In this document: piece after piece, positions 35,035 to 42,556 of the stretch | Layout: every line of letters starts with the position of its first letter | Position numbering within the stretch: position 1 is the first letter of the stretch | Assembly (NCBI GenBank): GCA_026014875.1 | Contig: JAOZHO010000019.1 | Location: forward strand, 35,243 to 99,242 | DNA from: Candidatus Bathyarchaeota archaeon | Lineage (GTDB): Archaea > Thermoproteota > Bathyarchaeia > TCS64 | DNA: 64,000 nucleotides | Direction: 5' to 3' | The notes under the pieces: generated by a model | Database searches by the model: none | The model's input: the letters and a program-made list of their open reading frames with translations, nothing else | What the model was told of the DNA's origin: nothing | Program-made: the position numbers and the translations under genes

Positions 35035-35502
35035 TTACGTGTCCTTTACATCGTAGAGCGCATCGAATAGCGCTTTCAGGCGTTCTACGAATCTCCTCGC
35101 CGTCTCTAAAGCGTTGGTTGCCTCGGTCGTTGATGAGTGGAAGCTGACGTCGTACTGGCTGGCGTGCCGAGTCTCCCTGTGGTGGTCTAAGAGTTCCACC
35201 CACCGGGCTTCGAGGTGGCCCCTCTTGACGTATCTCTCCTCCAGGTATCTTGCGACGCAGTAGTGGCTTCTCTCCCGGTATCCATCCCGGAACAGAATGG
35301 CCCTGGCGGAGTGGAACATGGCGAGGTAGGAGGAGAGAACTGAGGAGTTGAGCGCGCCGCTTCTCAGACCCGTCTCCGCCTCGTCGAGCCATCGCTTGGC
35401 GGCCCCGACGCTGCCCTCCGCCATCTCCCGTGATGGCGGTATCCGCCTCAGCAGCCCCTCCCTGAGGCAGTCCTCGTAGTCATGTCTCCTCAAGGCCGCC
35501 AC
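35035..35502 (-). CDS. HEPN-domain protein (probable RNase toxin)
   Basis: A 155-residue four-helix HEPN protein: SYLAMFHSARAILFRDGYRE and ERSHYCVARYLEERY are the two central helices. A polar R-x6-H arrangement (RDGYRERSH) resembles the R-x4-6-H catalytic motif of HEPN RNases. It overlaps the nucleotidyltransferase gene by 23 bases (start GTG 35502), the standard order for MNT/HEPN toxin-antitoxin modules, in which the MNT enzyme AMPylates the HEPN toxin. Which partner is toxic here cannot be shown from sequence. Confidence 0.85.
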   Translation of the reverse strand: MAALRRHDYEDCLREGLLRRIPPSREMAEGSVGAAKRWLDEAETGLRSGALNSSVLSSYLAMFHSARAILFRDGYRERSHYCVARYLEERYVKRGHLEARWVELLDHHRETRHASQYDVSFHSSTTEATNALETARRFVERLKALFDALYDVKDT

Positions 35503-36022
35503 CGTGGAGGGTCATGGATCCGAACACCAGAGAGTAGTAGAATACGGGGTTCTCCTTCCTGAGGAGGGACGTCTTCTCCGGGGTGAGGAAGAGGGGGGTC
35601 ACGTCCCCGAACCTCTTCCCGAGTTCGCTGGATAATTTGGCGAGGCTCTCCTCGCTCGTGGGGCGGGACAGGATCCAGATGTCCAAGTCGGAGTCTTCGG
35701 TGTTCCTTCCCTTGGCGTGGCTCCCGTAGAGCCCGGCTGCCTCGACGAAGTCGTATTTTTTGAAGATGTCAGTGTCGATGCGGTTGATGTTCAGCAGTGT
35801 TCTGATTGCCCGCGTGTTTTTCCTGTCGAGGACGGCATGTTTCCCGTTCTTTTTATCGAGAATTCCCTCGTCAGTGAGGTGGTTGAGGTACATGGAGACG
35901 AGCCCCTTGCTGAGATTGAGTTCCCTTGCGACTTGGCTGACGCCGAAGGGTGTCGTCCTGTAGATGACATGGGTGAGGATCTTCACCCTCTCCGGGGTTG
36001 AGAATAAGGCGGGGATGTTCAT
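35480..36022 (-). CDS. HTH-MNT nucleotidyltransferase (probable antitoxin)
   Basis: A 180-residue two-domain protein. Residues 1-80 are a winged helix (STPERVKILTHVIYRT, then VSQVARELNLSKGLVSMYLNHL). Residues 85-175 are a minimal nucleotidyltransferase with GLYGSHAKGRNTEDSDLDIWI, the G-S-x10-D-x-D catalytic signature. The HTH is probably the repressor for the operator array at 36017-36066, which overlaps the ATG at 36022. It is the first gene of the HEPN/MNT operon. Confidence 0.88.
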   Translation of the reverse strand: MNIPALFSTPERVKILTHVIYRTTPFGVSQVARELNLSKGLVSMYLNHLTDEGILDKKNGKHAVLDRKNTRAIRTLLNINRIDTDIFKKYDFVEAAGLYGSHAKGRNTEDSDLDIWILSRPTSEESLAKLSSELGKRFGDVTPLFLTPEKTSLLRKENPVFYYSLVFGSMTLHGGGLEET

Positions 36023-36066
36023 GGTTTATGAACAAACTGTTCATGTTTTATAAACATAATGTTCGT
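36017..36066. promoter_or_regulatory. 11-bp-phased operator array of the HEPN/MNT operon
   Basis: Alternating half-sites start every 11 bp: GTTCAT (36017), ATGAAC (36028), GTTCAT (36039), ATAAAC (36050, one mismatch) and GTTCGT (36061, one mismatch), each separated by five bases. The first covers the start codon of the HTH-MNT gene, and a TATA-like TTTATAAAAC reads on the minus strand at about 36046-36055. One helical turn per half-site would place repressor molecules on the same face of DNA. Confidence 0.75.
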
Positions 36067-36147
36067 GCTCTGTGGACTAATCAGATCCTGCTGTCTACCC
36101 TAGACTTCGTGCGCAGTCAACGAGAAACACCGCGTATTGATTGATGG

Positions 36148-36223
36148 CGGGGTCCCCCGGATTTGAACCGGAGACCTCGCGGACCCGAGCCGCGAATCTT
36201 AGACCAAGCTGAACCATGACCCC
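36148..36223 (-). tRNA. tRNA-Pro(CGG), degenerate copy
   Basis: Shares about 71 of 76 positions with the tRNA-Pro(CGG) at 37117-37192. Anticodon stem CGCGG/CCGCG and loop CTCGGGT are intact. Differences damage the fold: position 7 is A opposite G66, the D stem has a C13-A22 mismatch and a T12-G23 wobble, the T stem opens with a U-G pair, and the discriminator is G instead of A. It may be a pseudogene left by a duplication or integration. Confidence 0.7.
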
Positions 36224-36283
36224 GCGATTATAAACAGGCTCCCCCAAGCGAGAGGAACCCCCAATTTCATGGGGAATATTTAA

Positions 36284-36300
36284 GATAATGGGAAATTATC
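36284..36300. promoter_or_regulatory. Inverted repeat upstream of the AbrB/PIN pair
   Basis: GATAAT (36284-36289) and ATTATC (36295-36300) flank a 5-nt spacer, 17 bases before the ATG at 36317, with another ATTAT at 36304-36308. This position and size fit an autoregulatory operator for the AbrB antitoxin. Confidence 0.5.
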
Positions 36301-36316
36301 CTAATTATGGGGAAGA

Positions 36317-36565
36317 ATGATGGAGGTGGAGGAGCGGAACGTGGACGCCCAGGGGCGAGTCAGCCTCCCGTCGAAGTGGAGGAGGCGACACCTAGACCCC
36401 GACGGAAGGGTCACCCTCATACAGAACGGGGAGGAGATAATCATCAAACCCGTCAAACCCCTGAAGATCAGCGACGTCTTCGACGCCGTCCCCGTGGACC
36501 TGGAGTCGGACCTCGGCGACTGGAAGCGGGTGAAGCGAGAGCTGCTGAAAGGTGACGAGGCATAA
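36317..36565 (+). CDS. AbrB/SpoVT-type antitoxin (VapB-like)
   Basis: An 82-residue swapped-hairpin AbrB protein: MEVEERNVDAQGRVSLPSKW is the N-terminal DNA-binding strand pair, VTLIQNGEEIIIKPV the second half. The C-terminal helix (about 52-80), with DLGDWKRVKREL, likely wraps the toxin. It overlaps the PIN gene by 4 bases and is flanked on both sides by tRNA-Pro copies. Start ATG 36317 or the next codon, ATG 36320. Confidence 0.85.
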   Translation: MMEVEERNVDAQGRVSLPSKWRRRHLDPDGRVTLIQNGEEIIIKPVKPLKISDVFDAVPVDLESDLGDWKRVKRELLKGDEA

Positions 36566-36981
36566 CCTTCATAGACAGCAACGTCTTCATCCACGCCATC
36601 CTCAAGCCCCGACGCGAACTCCAGAGCCACGAGACGGAGATCAAGCACGCGGCCCAGCTGATACTCCGGATGGTAGAGGACGGGGAGCCCGTCTTCACCA
36701 CCCCCGCGCACATATCCGAAGTCGCCAACATCCTCGAGTCCAGGGTCAGCCACCCCCACGCATCCACGATCCTCCAGACACTAGTAGGCCTCAACGCGCT
36801 GAGGATCCACACCCTCACAGGAGACCACGTGAAGGCCGCAGCGACCCTCTCCCAGCGCATGGGGCTGGGCTTCAACGACACACTGGCCTACATCGCCATG
36901 AAGGAACAAGGGACCGAGGAGATATTCAGCTTCGACACCGACTTCGACGAGATCCCCGGCGTGACCCGGAGAACCCAGTAA
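36562..36981 (+). CDS. PIN-domain ribonuclease toxin (VapC-like), non-canonical start
   Basis: A PIN nuclease of about 139 residues. The first catalytic Asp is in FIDSNVFIH right after the start, the second acidic site is ISEVANILES, and the third/fourth are FNDTLAYIAM and FSFDTDFDEI. The frame is closed by a stop at 36553-36555 and contains no ATG/GTG/TTG before the first motif. The only candidate is ATA 36562, which overlaps the AbrB stop as ATAA, just where an ATGA overlap would be expected. Starting at the first ATG (36670) would delete the active site. Confidence 0.8.
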   Translation: MTFIDSNVFIHAILKPRRELQSHETEIKHAAQLILRMVEDGEPVFTTPAHISEVANILESRVSHPHASTILQTLVGLNALRIHTLTGDHVKAAATLSQRMGLGFNDTLAYIAMKEQGTEEIFSFDTDFDEIPGVTRRTQ

Positions 36982-37116
36982 CCCACCACGACACGATCCC
37001 AACCTCAACAAAACAGTGAACACACAACCACAAACAACACACACTTCACACGGAAAAAAACCGCGGAACCCCCATCCCCCGCCCGAGAACCCTTATCCTA
37101 AGCCAGCCGCACATGG

Positions 37117-37192
37117 TGGGGTCGCCCGGATTTGAACCGGGGACCTCGCGGACCCGAGCCGCGAATCTTAGACCAAGCTAGACCACGACCCC
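37117..37192 (-). tRNA. tRNA-Pro(CGG)
   Basis: Acceptor GGGGTCG/CGACCCC is perfectly paired with discriminator A. The D stem is GTCT/AGAT, anticodon stem CGCGG/CCGCG with loop CTCGGGT (anticodon CGG), and the T arm is CCCGG-TTCAAAT-CCGGG. No intron. It is the intact partner of the copy at 36148. Confidence 0.93.
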
Positions 37193-37238
37193 ACGGACAG
37201 ATCGATCTCGACCAGCCCAACACTAAAAAAGATTCCCA

Positions 37239-38309
37239 CTAAACCCCCCGGATCTCATCCCGGATCGTCAGATTCAAAACAACCTCAGCCACATCCGCCC
37301 CATACTCCGCAGTCCTCATCACACTCTCCACGATCAACCTCAACGCAGGCACATCCCCCGGCGCCGCATTCTTAATAATCCTACGCACCACCTCCGCCTC
37401 CTCCCCCCGGATCCTCTCAGCCCTCCCGATCACACCCTCCGCAGAGGAATAACTCCAGTCGAACAACGCCTCGATCGAGCCTTCGAACACCCCCACCGCC
37501 TCCTCGCTCAGAGGCCCTAACCCCCCCATGAGATCATCCCCCAGCCCCGACAACGTCAACGCCAAGCTGTTCTGAGCGATATTCACCGCATGATCCGCCA
37601 TCCTCTCCACCGACTTGGTGATCAACCGATACCCCAACCCCTCCCGGGCCGACCTGAGCCCGATCTCCCGGATCGAGTAGGGATCCACAGTCGCCTCCTT
37701 CAGCAGCCTGATGATGTAGAGCCCGAACCGGTCCACCTCGTCATCCAGCGCGACGACCTCCCTCGCCAGCGGGGCATCATCCGCCCCCAGCGCAATCACC
37801 GCCTCCCGGTGCATCGACGCCGCGATCACGCTCATCCTCCTCAACGCATCCGTCACCGACAACTCCGACCGACCCAACAACACCTGCAGCGTCAACTCTT
37901 GCGGCAGATCCGAGAGGATCTCCGTCCCGATGAGCTTCCTCCTCGTGAAATCCTTGACCGCCACCTTCTGAGCCAGATCGAGGCGCTTCACCGGGTTCCT
38001 GATATGGATCACGCCGTACCCGATGAGATACGCCGAGATCACCCTCCTCACCACATTCTCCGGGCTGATCTCATCGGAGACCACGATCACCGCCCTCCGG
38101 GGCTCCTCCTCCCTCCCCGCCCCCTCAGGCCTCAGGCGCAGGGTCATGTCATCCATCTGGGTAATGCTCACGTTGCTCCCCTTTCCCAGCCCCATTCTCT
38201 TCACCCACCCCTTCGGCAGGGAAACGATGTACGTGGAGCCCCCGGTGAGCTGCAGCTTACGGACCTCCTCCTGCGCTCCCCCATCGCTCATGATAGAATC
38301 AACATCCAT
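37239..38309 (-). CDS. PhoU-family regulator with N-terminal AbrB domain
   Basis: A 356-residue protein. Residues 12-60 are an AbrB-like swapped hairpin (VRKLQLTGGSTYIVSLPKGWVKRMGL). From about 125 to 350 two PhoU-type helical bundles follow, with metal-binding-like motifs such as ALDDEVDRFGLYIIRLL and VERMADHAVNIAQN. In archaea this combination is annotated as a phosphate-uptake regulator. No Pst transporter is in the window. The coding strand is G/T-rich. ATG 38309; internal ATG 38291 is possible. Confidence 0.85.
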   Translation of the reverse strand: MDVDSIMSDGGAQEEVRKLQLTGGSTYIVSLPKGWVKRMGLGKGSNVSITQMDDMTLRLRPEGAGREEEPRRAVIVVSDEISPENVVRRVISAYLIGYGVIHIRNPVKRLDLAQKVAVKDFTRRKLIGTEILSDLPQELTLQVLLGRSELSVTDALRRMSVIAASMHREAVIALGADDAPLAREVVALDDEVDRFGLYIIRLLKEATVDPYSIREIGLRSAREGLGYRLITKSVERMADHAVNIAQNSLALTLSGLGDDLMGGLGPLSEEAVGVFEGSIEALFDWSYSSAEGVIGRAERIRGEEAEVVRRIIKNAAPGDVPALRLIVESVMRTAEYGADVAEVVLNLTIRDEIRGV

Positions 38310-38414
38310 AGAACAATATAGGCCTAAATAAAAAAGACCGCCCCTATATAGCAGACCGGCTCCCGCCCCCGGGGAAGATATTTAAGCGCCGATTGACCCC
38401 CAGACTCGCATACG

Positions 38415-38888
38415 GTGAAAACGATGCACGACCTCACCACACTAAGAGCCAGCTCAGAGCCCATCGAAGAATACCTAGACGCCCCCAGCGACGCCGCCGA
38501 GGCGTTCAACCGGCGCCTCCAGGAGTACGAGCTGGACCCCCTCGTCACGGAGAAGCTCAAGGCCCACGCAGGGAAAGCCTACATATTCGCCTTCTCGGCG
38601 GAATGGTGCAAGGACTGCAAGAAGAACGTCCCCGTCCTCAAGCTCATCCAGGACGCCACCGGCATCGAGGTCAGGGTCCTCGGCCACATCATGAGGGACG
38701 CCAAGAACCCCGACGAGAGATGGAGGATACCCCCCTCGCCCCCCGAGGTCAAGACGTTCAACGTCGTCAACATCCCCCACATCGCCGTCCTCGACGCCCA
38801 CGGAAACGAGCTCGGAGCCGTGATCGAGAACCCCCCCGAGGACAAGACCCTCGAGGAGGCCCTACTGGCGATCCTCGAGGCCGCCTGA
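38415..38888 (+). CDS. Thioredoxin-fold protein with CKDC motif
   Basis: A 157-residue protein. The thioredoxin fold begins near residue 50: AYIFAFSAEWCKDCKKNVPVL holds the redox motif WCKDC (residues about 64-68), and the cis-Pro is in NVVNIPHIAVLD. The 45-residue N-terminal helical extension is unusual. The motif differs from classical CGPC, so a reductant or thiol-transfer role different from bulk thioredoxin is possible. The start is GTG 38415. Confidence 0.82.
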   Translation: MKTMHDLTTLRASSEPIEEYLDAPSDAAEAFNRRLQEYELDPLVTEKLKAHAGKAYIFAFSAEWCKDCKKNVPVLKLIQDATGIEVRVLGHIMRDAKNPDERWRIPPSPPEVKTFNVVNIPHIAVLDAHGNELGAVIENPPEDKTLEEALLAILEAA

Positions 38889-38942
38889 GCCCCCACCGCG
38901 CAACTTAACCCCCCCCCGCCGGCTTCTCCTATTCGAGCATCC

Positions 38943-39503
38943 ATGAAACCGGGAACCATATTCAGGAAGTTCCAGGCCCGAGACGGGCGAATGGTCACCC
39001 TGCGCGCCCCCCAGTGGTCGGACCTCGACGACATGCTCGACTTCATCAACTCCCTCGTCGACGAGGGGGCAGACATCCTCGTCGACACGAAGACCACCCG
39101 GGAGAAGGAGGTGGACTGGCTGGCCCGGAAGCTCTCCTCCCTCGAGAACGAACGCATAGTCGCGGTAGTCGCAGAGGTCGACGGCAGCTTCGTGGGATTG
39201 GTGGAGGTGGGCCCCAAGATGGGGCGATCCAGGCACGTGGGGGTCCTGGGGATCTCCCTGAAAGACGGTTACAGGGACGTGGGAATCGGAACAGAACTCA
39301 TGAGGGAGGCGGAGAATCAGGCTCCCCGCCTAGGCATCGAGATCATCGCCCTGGACGTCTTCGCCTCCAACGCCCGGGGGCGCCGCCTCTACGAGAAGAT
39401 GGGCTACAGAGTGGTGGGGCGGATTCCCAGAGGGATCCTTAAGGAGGGCGAGTATATCGACGACATAATCCTGACGAAGGACCTAAAGAAGCATAACTCA
39501 TGA
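38943..39503 (+). CDS. GNAT-family N-acetyltransferase
   Basis: A 186-residue single-domain GNAT. Motif A, which binds acetyl-CoA, reads GYRDVGIGTELMREAE (about residues 110-125), and motif B is NARGRRLYEKMGYRVVGR. A substrate cannot be inferred. It resembles L-amino acid or ribosomal-protein acetyltransferases. ATG 38943, 55 bases after the thioredoxin-like gene. Confidence 0.85.
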   Translation: MKPGTIFRKFQARDGRMVTLRAPQWSDLDDMLDFINSLVDEGADILVDTKTTREKEVDWLARKLSSLENERIVAVVAEVDGSFVGLVEVGPKMGRSRHVGVLGISLKDGYRDVGIGTELMREAENQAPRLGIEIIALDVFASNARGRRLYEKMGYRVVGRIPRGILKEGEYIDDIILTKDLKKHNS

Positions 39504-39738
39504 CTGGGCAACCATGAATAAACTTTTAAAACGCGGTACATCCTAAACTGATACGCCAAGGAGACATGAGTGTGTATCACTCGGACTGGAGAAGGCCCCC
39601 CTTCTGACGGGGGAAGAGAGCCAATCTAATTGTAATTATTTGACCCGCTTCCCGGGAACACCTTGGCAAGGATTTATCATATTATCAAGTGCTGAAATAG
39701 TTCCAAGGGTTAGTCGAAGATCAACGAGGCATGGTTAG

Positions 39739-40863
39739 ATGACAGAAGATAATGAAAAAATGATAGTGACCCCCTGGGAGGTCCGGGGAGTGATCGACTA
39801 CGACAAGCTCATAGACCAGTTCGGAGTCCAGCCCATGACCCCCGACCTATCCGAGAGGATAGCCAAACACGCCGGATACATGCACCTGCAGCTCCGGCGG
39901 GGGATATACCTGAGCCACAGGGATGTCGACTGGTGGCTCGGCGAGCACGAGAAGGGGAACCGGGTGGGGCTCTACACCGGGCGGGGGCCGTCGGGGTACG
40001 TCCACCTGGGGCACCTCCTGCCTTGGTTTTTCTGCAAGTACCTGCAGGACGCCTTCGACTCTGACCTCTACTTCCAGATGACCGATGACGAGAAGTTCGT
40101 GTTCGATGACAAATTGAACCTCGACCAGACCATCGGGTACACATACGACAACGCCCTAGATGTCATCGCCTGCGGGATGGACCCGGAGAAGACCCACATA
40201 TTCAGCGACACGGAGCACATACAGCACCTCTACAAGATCGCCCTCCGGGTGTCGAAGAGGGTCACATACAGCACGGCGAAGGCGGTGTTCGGGTTCAAGG
40301 ACAGCGACAACATCGGCATGATCTGGTACCCCGCCCTCCAGGCTATGACCTGTTTCCTCCAGAGCGACAGGGATGGAGAGAACATCCCTTGCCTCATCCC
40401 CGCGGCCATCGACCAGGACCCCTACTGGAGGATGACCCGGGACATCGCGGAGAAGATGGGCTACTACAAGCCGGCCCAGATCCACGCCAAGTTTCTCCCG
40501 GGGCTGGGCAAGGGGGGGAAGATGTCGTCATCGATGCCCGAGACAGCTATATTCACCGTCGACCCCCCCGAGGTGGCCGAGAAGAAGGTGATGGCGGCCT
40601 TCACCGGGGGGCAAGCCACCGCCAAGGAGCAGAGAGAGAAAGGGGGCGACCCCACCATCTGCAGCATCTACGCCTACTCCTACTTCCTCTTCGAGGAGGA
40701 CGACGCCAGGCTGATCAGGCTGGAGCAAGACTGCAGGTCGGGGGCTCTGGTCTGCGGGGACTGCAAGGCGAGGCTCGCGAAGGTGATCGGGAGTTTCCTC
40801 GTGGACTTCCAGGCGAAGAGGGAGAAGGCGAAGGACAACATCCAGGACTACTTCCTCAAGTAG
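39739..40863 (+). CDS. trpS: Tryptophanyl-tRNA synthetase
   Basis: Class Ic synthetase of archaeal/eukaryotic type. GRGPSGYVHLGHLLPW contains the HIGH equivalent HLGH (residues 89-92), and KMSSS is at 261-265. YPALQAMTCFL and PAAIDQDPYWRMTRD are archaeal TrpRS active-site segments. Length (374) is normal. The 235-base gap upstream (39504-39738) has a possible hairpin CCCCC-TTCTGA-CGGGGG at about 39597-39613 and no gene. Confidence 0.95.
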   Translation: MTEDNEKMIVTPWEVRGVIDYDKLIDQFGVQPMTPDLSERIAKHAGYMHLQLRRGIYLSHRDVDWWLGEHEKGNRVGLYTGRGPSGYVHLGHLLPWFFCKYLQDAFDSDLYFQMTDDEKFVFDDKLNLDQTIGYTYDNALDVIACGMDPEKTHIFSDTEHIQHLYKIALRVSKRVTYSTAKAVFGFKDSDNIGMIWYPALQAMTCFLQSDRDGENIPCLIPAAIDQDPYWRMTRDIAEKMGYYKPAQIHAKFLPGLGKGGKMSSSMPETAIFTVDPPEVAEKKVMAAFTGGQATAKEQREKGGDPTICSIYAYSYFLFEEDDARLIRLEQDCRSGALVCGDCKARLAKVIGSFLVDFQAKREKAKDNIQDYFLK

Positions 40864-41049
40864 TCTCTCTCCCTCCCTTCAGGGCTCGGAAGACCCCCTT
40901 TTTTGTCCCCTCCCTTTTTCTTGAATGCCTCAAGAATTTTGCTTTTCCCGAGTAATACCTTTGAACACCTTCTGTCTACTTGGTCATGTTTTCGGGGGCT
41001 GATAATGTTTAATAGCCGTGATTTTCAATCTTCAACTGAGGATATCAAA

Positions 41050-41403
41050 ATGAAGAGCTACATAAAGATCTACGGTCCCCCCATTCTGAAGGCTATCAAG
41101 ACACTTGAGACGGTAGCCGTGGACTTCCCCGAGGTCTGCATCATGGACACGGTCATCGCCGCGAGCGGCCCCCATTTCAGCACTCCGGAGGGGATCGCCG
41201 ACTTTTTCGGCGGCCCCGGCGACATCACGGTCGAGCGCTGCAGCAACATCATCAGCAAATCCGGCGAGTCCCTGGGCGAGTACGACTTCTTCTTCGAGTG
41301 GTTCGTCGACCCCTCCATCGATCAGCTGAACGATCTCATCGAGAAGGTGGACAAGGCCCTCAAGCCGTTGAAGTGCATGTACACCATCACGACTAAGCGT
41401 TAA
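41050..41403 (+). CDS. Conserved-looking protein of about 117 residues, function unknown
   Basis: A compact alpha/beta protein starting MKSYIKIYGPP at ATG 41050. It holds cysteines in EVCIMDTVI, VERCSNIIS and LKCMYTITT, and an acidic YDFFFEWFVDPS segment. I see no signal peptide. An upstream in-frame ATG at 41035-41038 region is absent; longer starts at 41017 or 40903 add AT-rich non-conserved sequence. Its family is not recognised. Confidence 0.6.
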   Translation: MKSYIKIYGPPILKAIKTLETVAVDFPEVCIMDTVIAASGPHFSTPEGIADFFGGPGDITVERCSNIISKSGESLGEYDFFFEWFVDPSIDQLNDLIEKVDKALKPLKCMYTITTKR

Positions 41404-41470
41404 ACCTCCCCTTTTTTCACTTAAGCCGCTATGAGAAAGGCTGCCTATATCTGAATCCCGGTTCTGCCGG

Positions 41471-42025
41471 TCAGCTGATGCGGTCGATGTAGGCGAACTC
41501 CCCGAAGGGCTTCCTCTCCGGTCGCTTGGATTCAGTCGCCTTCTGATCCTCGGTGAGAACCTCGTGGAGGGTGTCAGATTTCTTGCCGACGGCGATCAGG
41601 GCGATCAGCTGATACTCCTCGGGGATACCCAGGACCCCCTTCACACCCTTCTCTCGATACCCCGCGAAGGGGTGCGCCACGAGACCCAGCTCTGTGGCCC
41701 TCAGCATCAGGAACCCGACGGCCATACCCGTGTCGAACTGATGGTAGTTGCGCCCCCTGATCTTGCAGTCGTCGTCCTCCCTGCTGAAGACGGCCACGAT
41801 CATGGATGCCCGCTCCACCCACCTGTTGGTCTTGGAGAGTTTCCCATGGAGCTCACCCAAGACCCCAGGGTCCTTCACGAAGACGAACCTCCAGGGCTGG
41901 TAGTTGAAGCAGGAGGGGGCGAGTCCGGCGCTCCTCGCCAGATCCTTGATGAGGCTCTCGGTTATCACCACAGGGTCCAGAGACCTGTAGGCCCTCCGGG
42001 CCTCGATGGCGCCCATGACCTCCAC
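41471..42025 (-). CDS. Nitroreductase-family flavoprotein
   Basis: A 184-residue FMN oxidoreductase. AIEARRAYRSLDP is the N-terminal FMN phosphate contact, APSCFNYQPWRFVFVKD the dimer/FMN region, and LGIPEEYQLIALIAVGKK the C-terminal FMN strand. The substrate is unknown. It is immediately downstream of the peroxiredoxin gene (2-base gap), and with the disulfide reductase beyond it forms a likely redox operon on the minus strand. Confidence 0.88.
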   Translation of the reverse strand: MEVMGAIEARRAYRSLDPVVITESLIKDLARSAGLAPSCFNYQPWRFVFVKDPGVLGELHGKLSKTNRWVERASMIVAVFSREDDDCKIRGRNYHQFDTGMAVGFLMLRATELGLVAHPFAGYREKGVKGVLGIPEEYQLIALIAVGKKSDTLHEVLTEDQKATESKRPERKPFGEFAYIDRIS

Positions 42026-42027
42026 GG

Positions 42028-42504
42028 CTAGGCCCCCTTCAACTCGGCGAGCTTCTCGATGACCGCATCGACGTGGTCAGCCACCCTGACCCTCTTCCAG
42101 GCGTGGGCTATGCGCCCCTCCGGGTCGACGAGGAAGGTGCTCCTGACGACGCCGAGGAACTCCCGGCCGAACATCTTCTTGAGCCGCCAGACCCCGTACG
42201 CCTCCAGGACCCCGTGCCCCGGATCGCTGAGCAGGGTGATGTTGAGGCCGTGCTTGTCGCAGAAGCCCCGATGGCTCTCCACCGAGTCGGGGCTCACCCC
42301 GAGCACCGTGGCCCCCATCCCCTCGATCCTCGTCTTGTTCAGTGTGAAGTCGATGGCCTCTAGGGTGCAGCCCTTGGTGTTGTCCTTGGGGTAGAAGTAG
42401 AGGACAACCCACCTCCCCCTGAGGCTCTCGAGGCAGACCTTCTCCCCGTTCTGGTTCGGTAGGCAGAACCCCGGTGCCTCGTCGCCCGTCTCTAACCCGG
42501 TCAA
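42028..42504 (-). CDS. Peroxiredoxin, Bcp/PrxQ type
   Basis: Thiol peroxidase of 158 residues. The peroxidatic Cys is in FYPKDNTKGCTLEAIDF (about residue 46). The usual PrxQ resolving Cys five residues later is replaced by Ala, so this is a 1-Cys or atypical form. A later CDKHG Cys could resolve. LGVSPDSVESHRGFC and GVVRSTFLVDPEG are family motifs. The reductant may be the nearby thioredoxin-like protein or disulfide reductase (inference). Confidence 0.92.
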   Translation of the reverse strand: MTGLETGDEAPGFCLPNQNGEKVCLESLRGRWVVLYFYPKDNTKGCTLEAIDFTLNKTRIEGMGATVLGVSPDSVESHRGFCDKHGLNITLLSDPGHGVLEAYGVWRLKKMFGREFLGVVRSTFLVDPEGRIAHAWKRVRVADHVDAVIEKLAELKGA

Positions 42505-42556
42505 ATCATGAACCTTCCGATTGGTGAATCGGGATCACGGAATATAAACCGGAGGC

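Noticed and set aside
39504..39738. Structured small RNA before trpS
   Set aside because: A GC hairpin and CTGA-like boxes are visible but the C/D box layout is incomplete; too weak to annotate.
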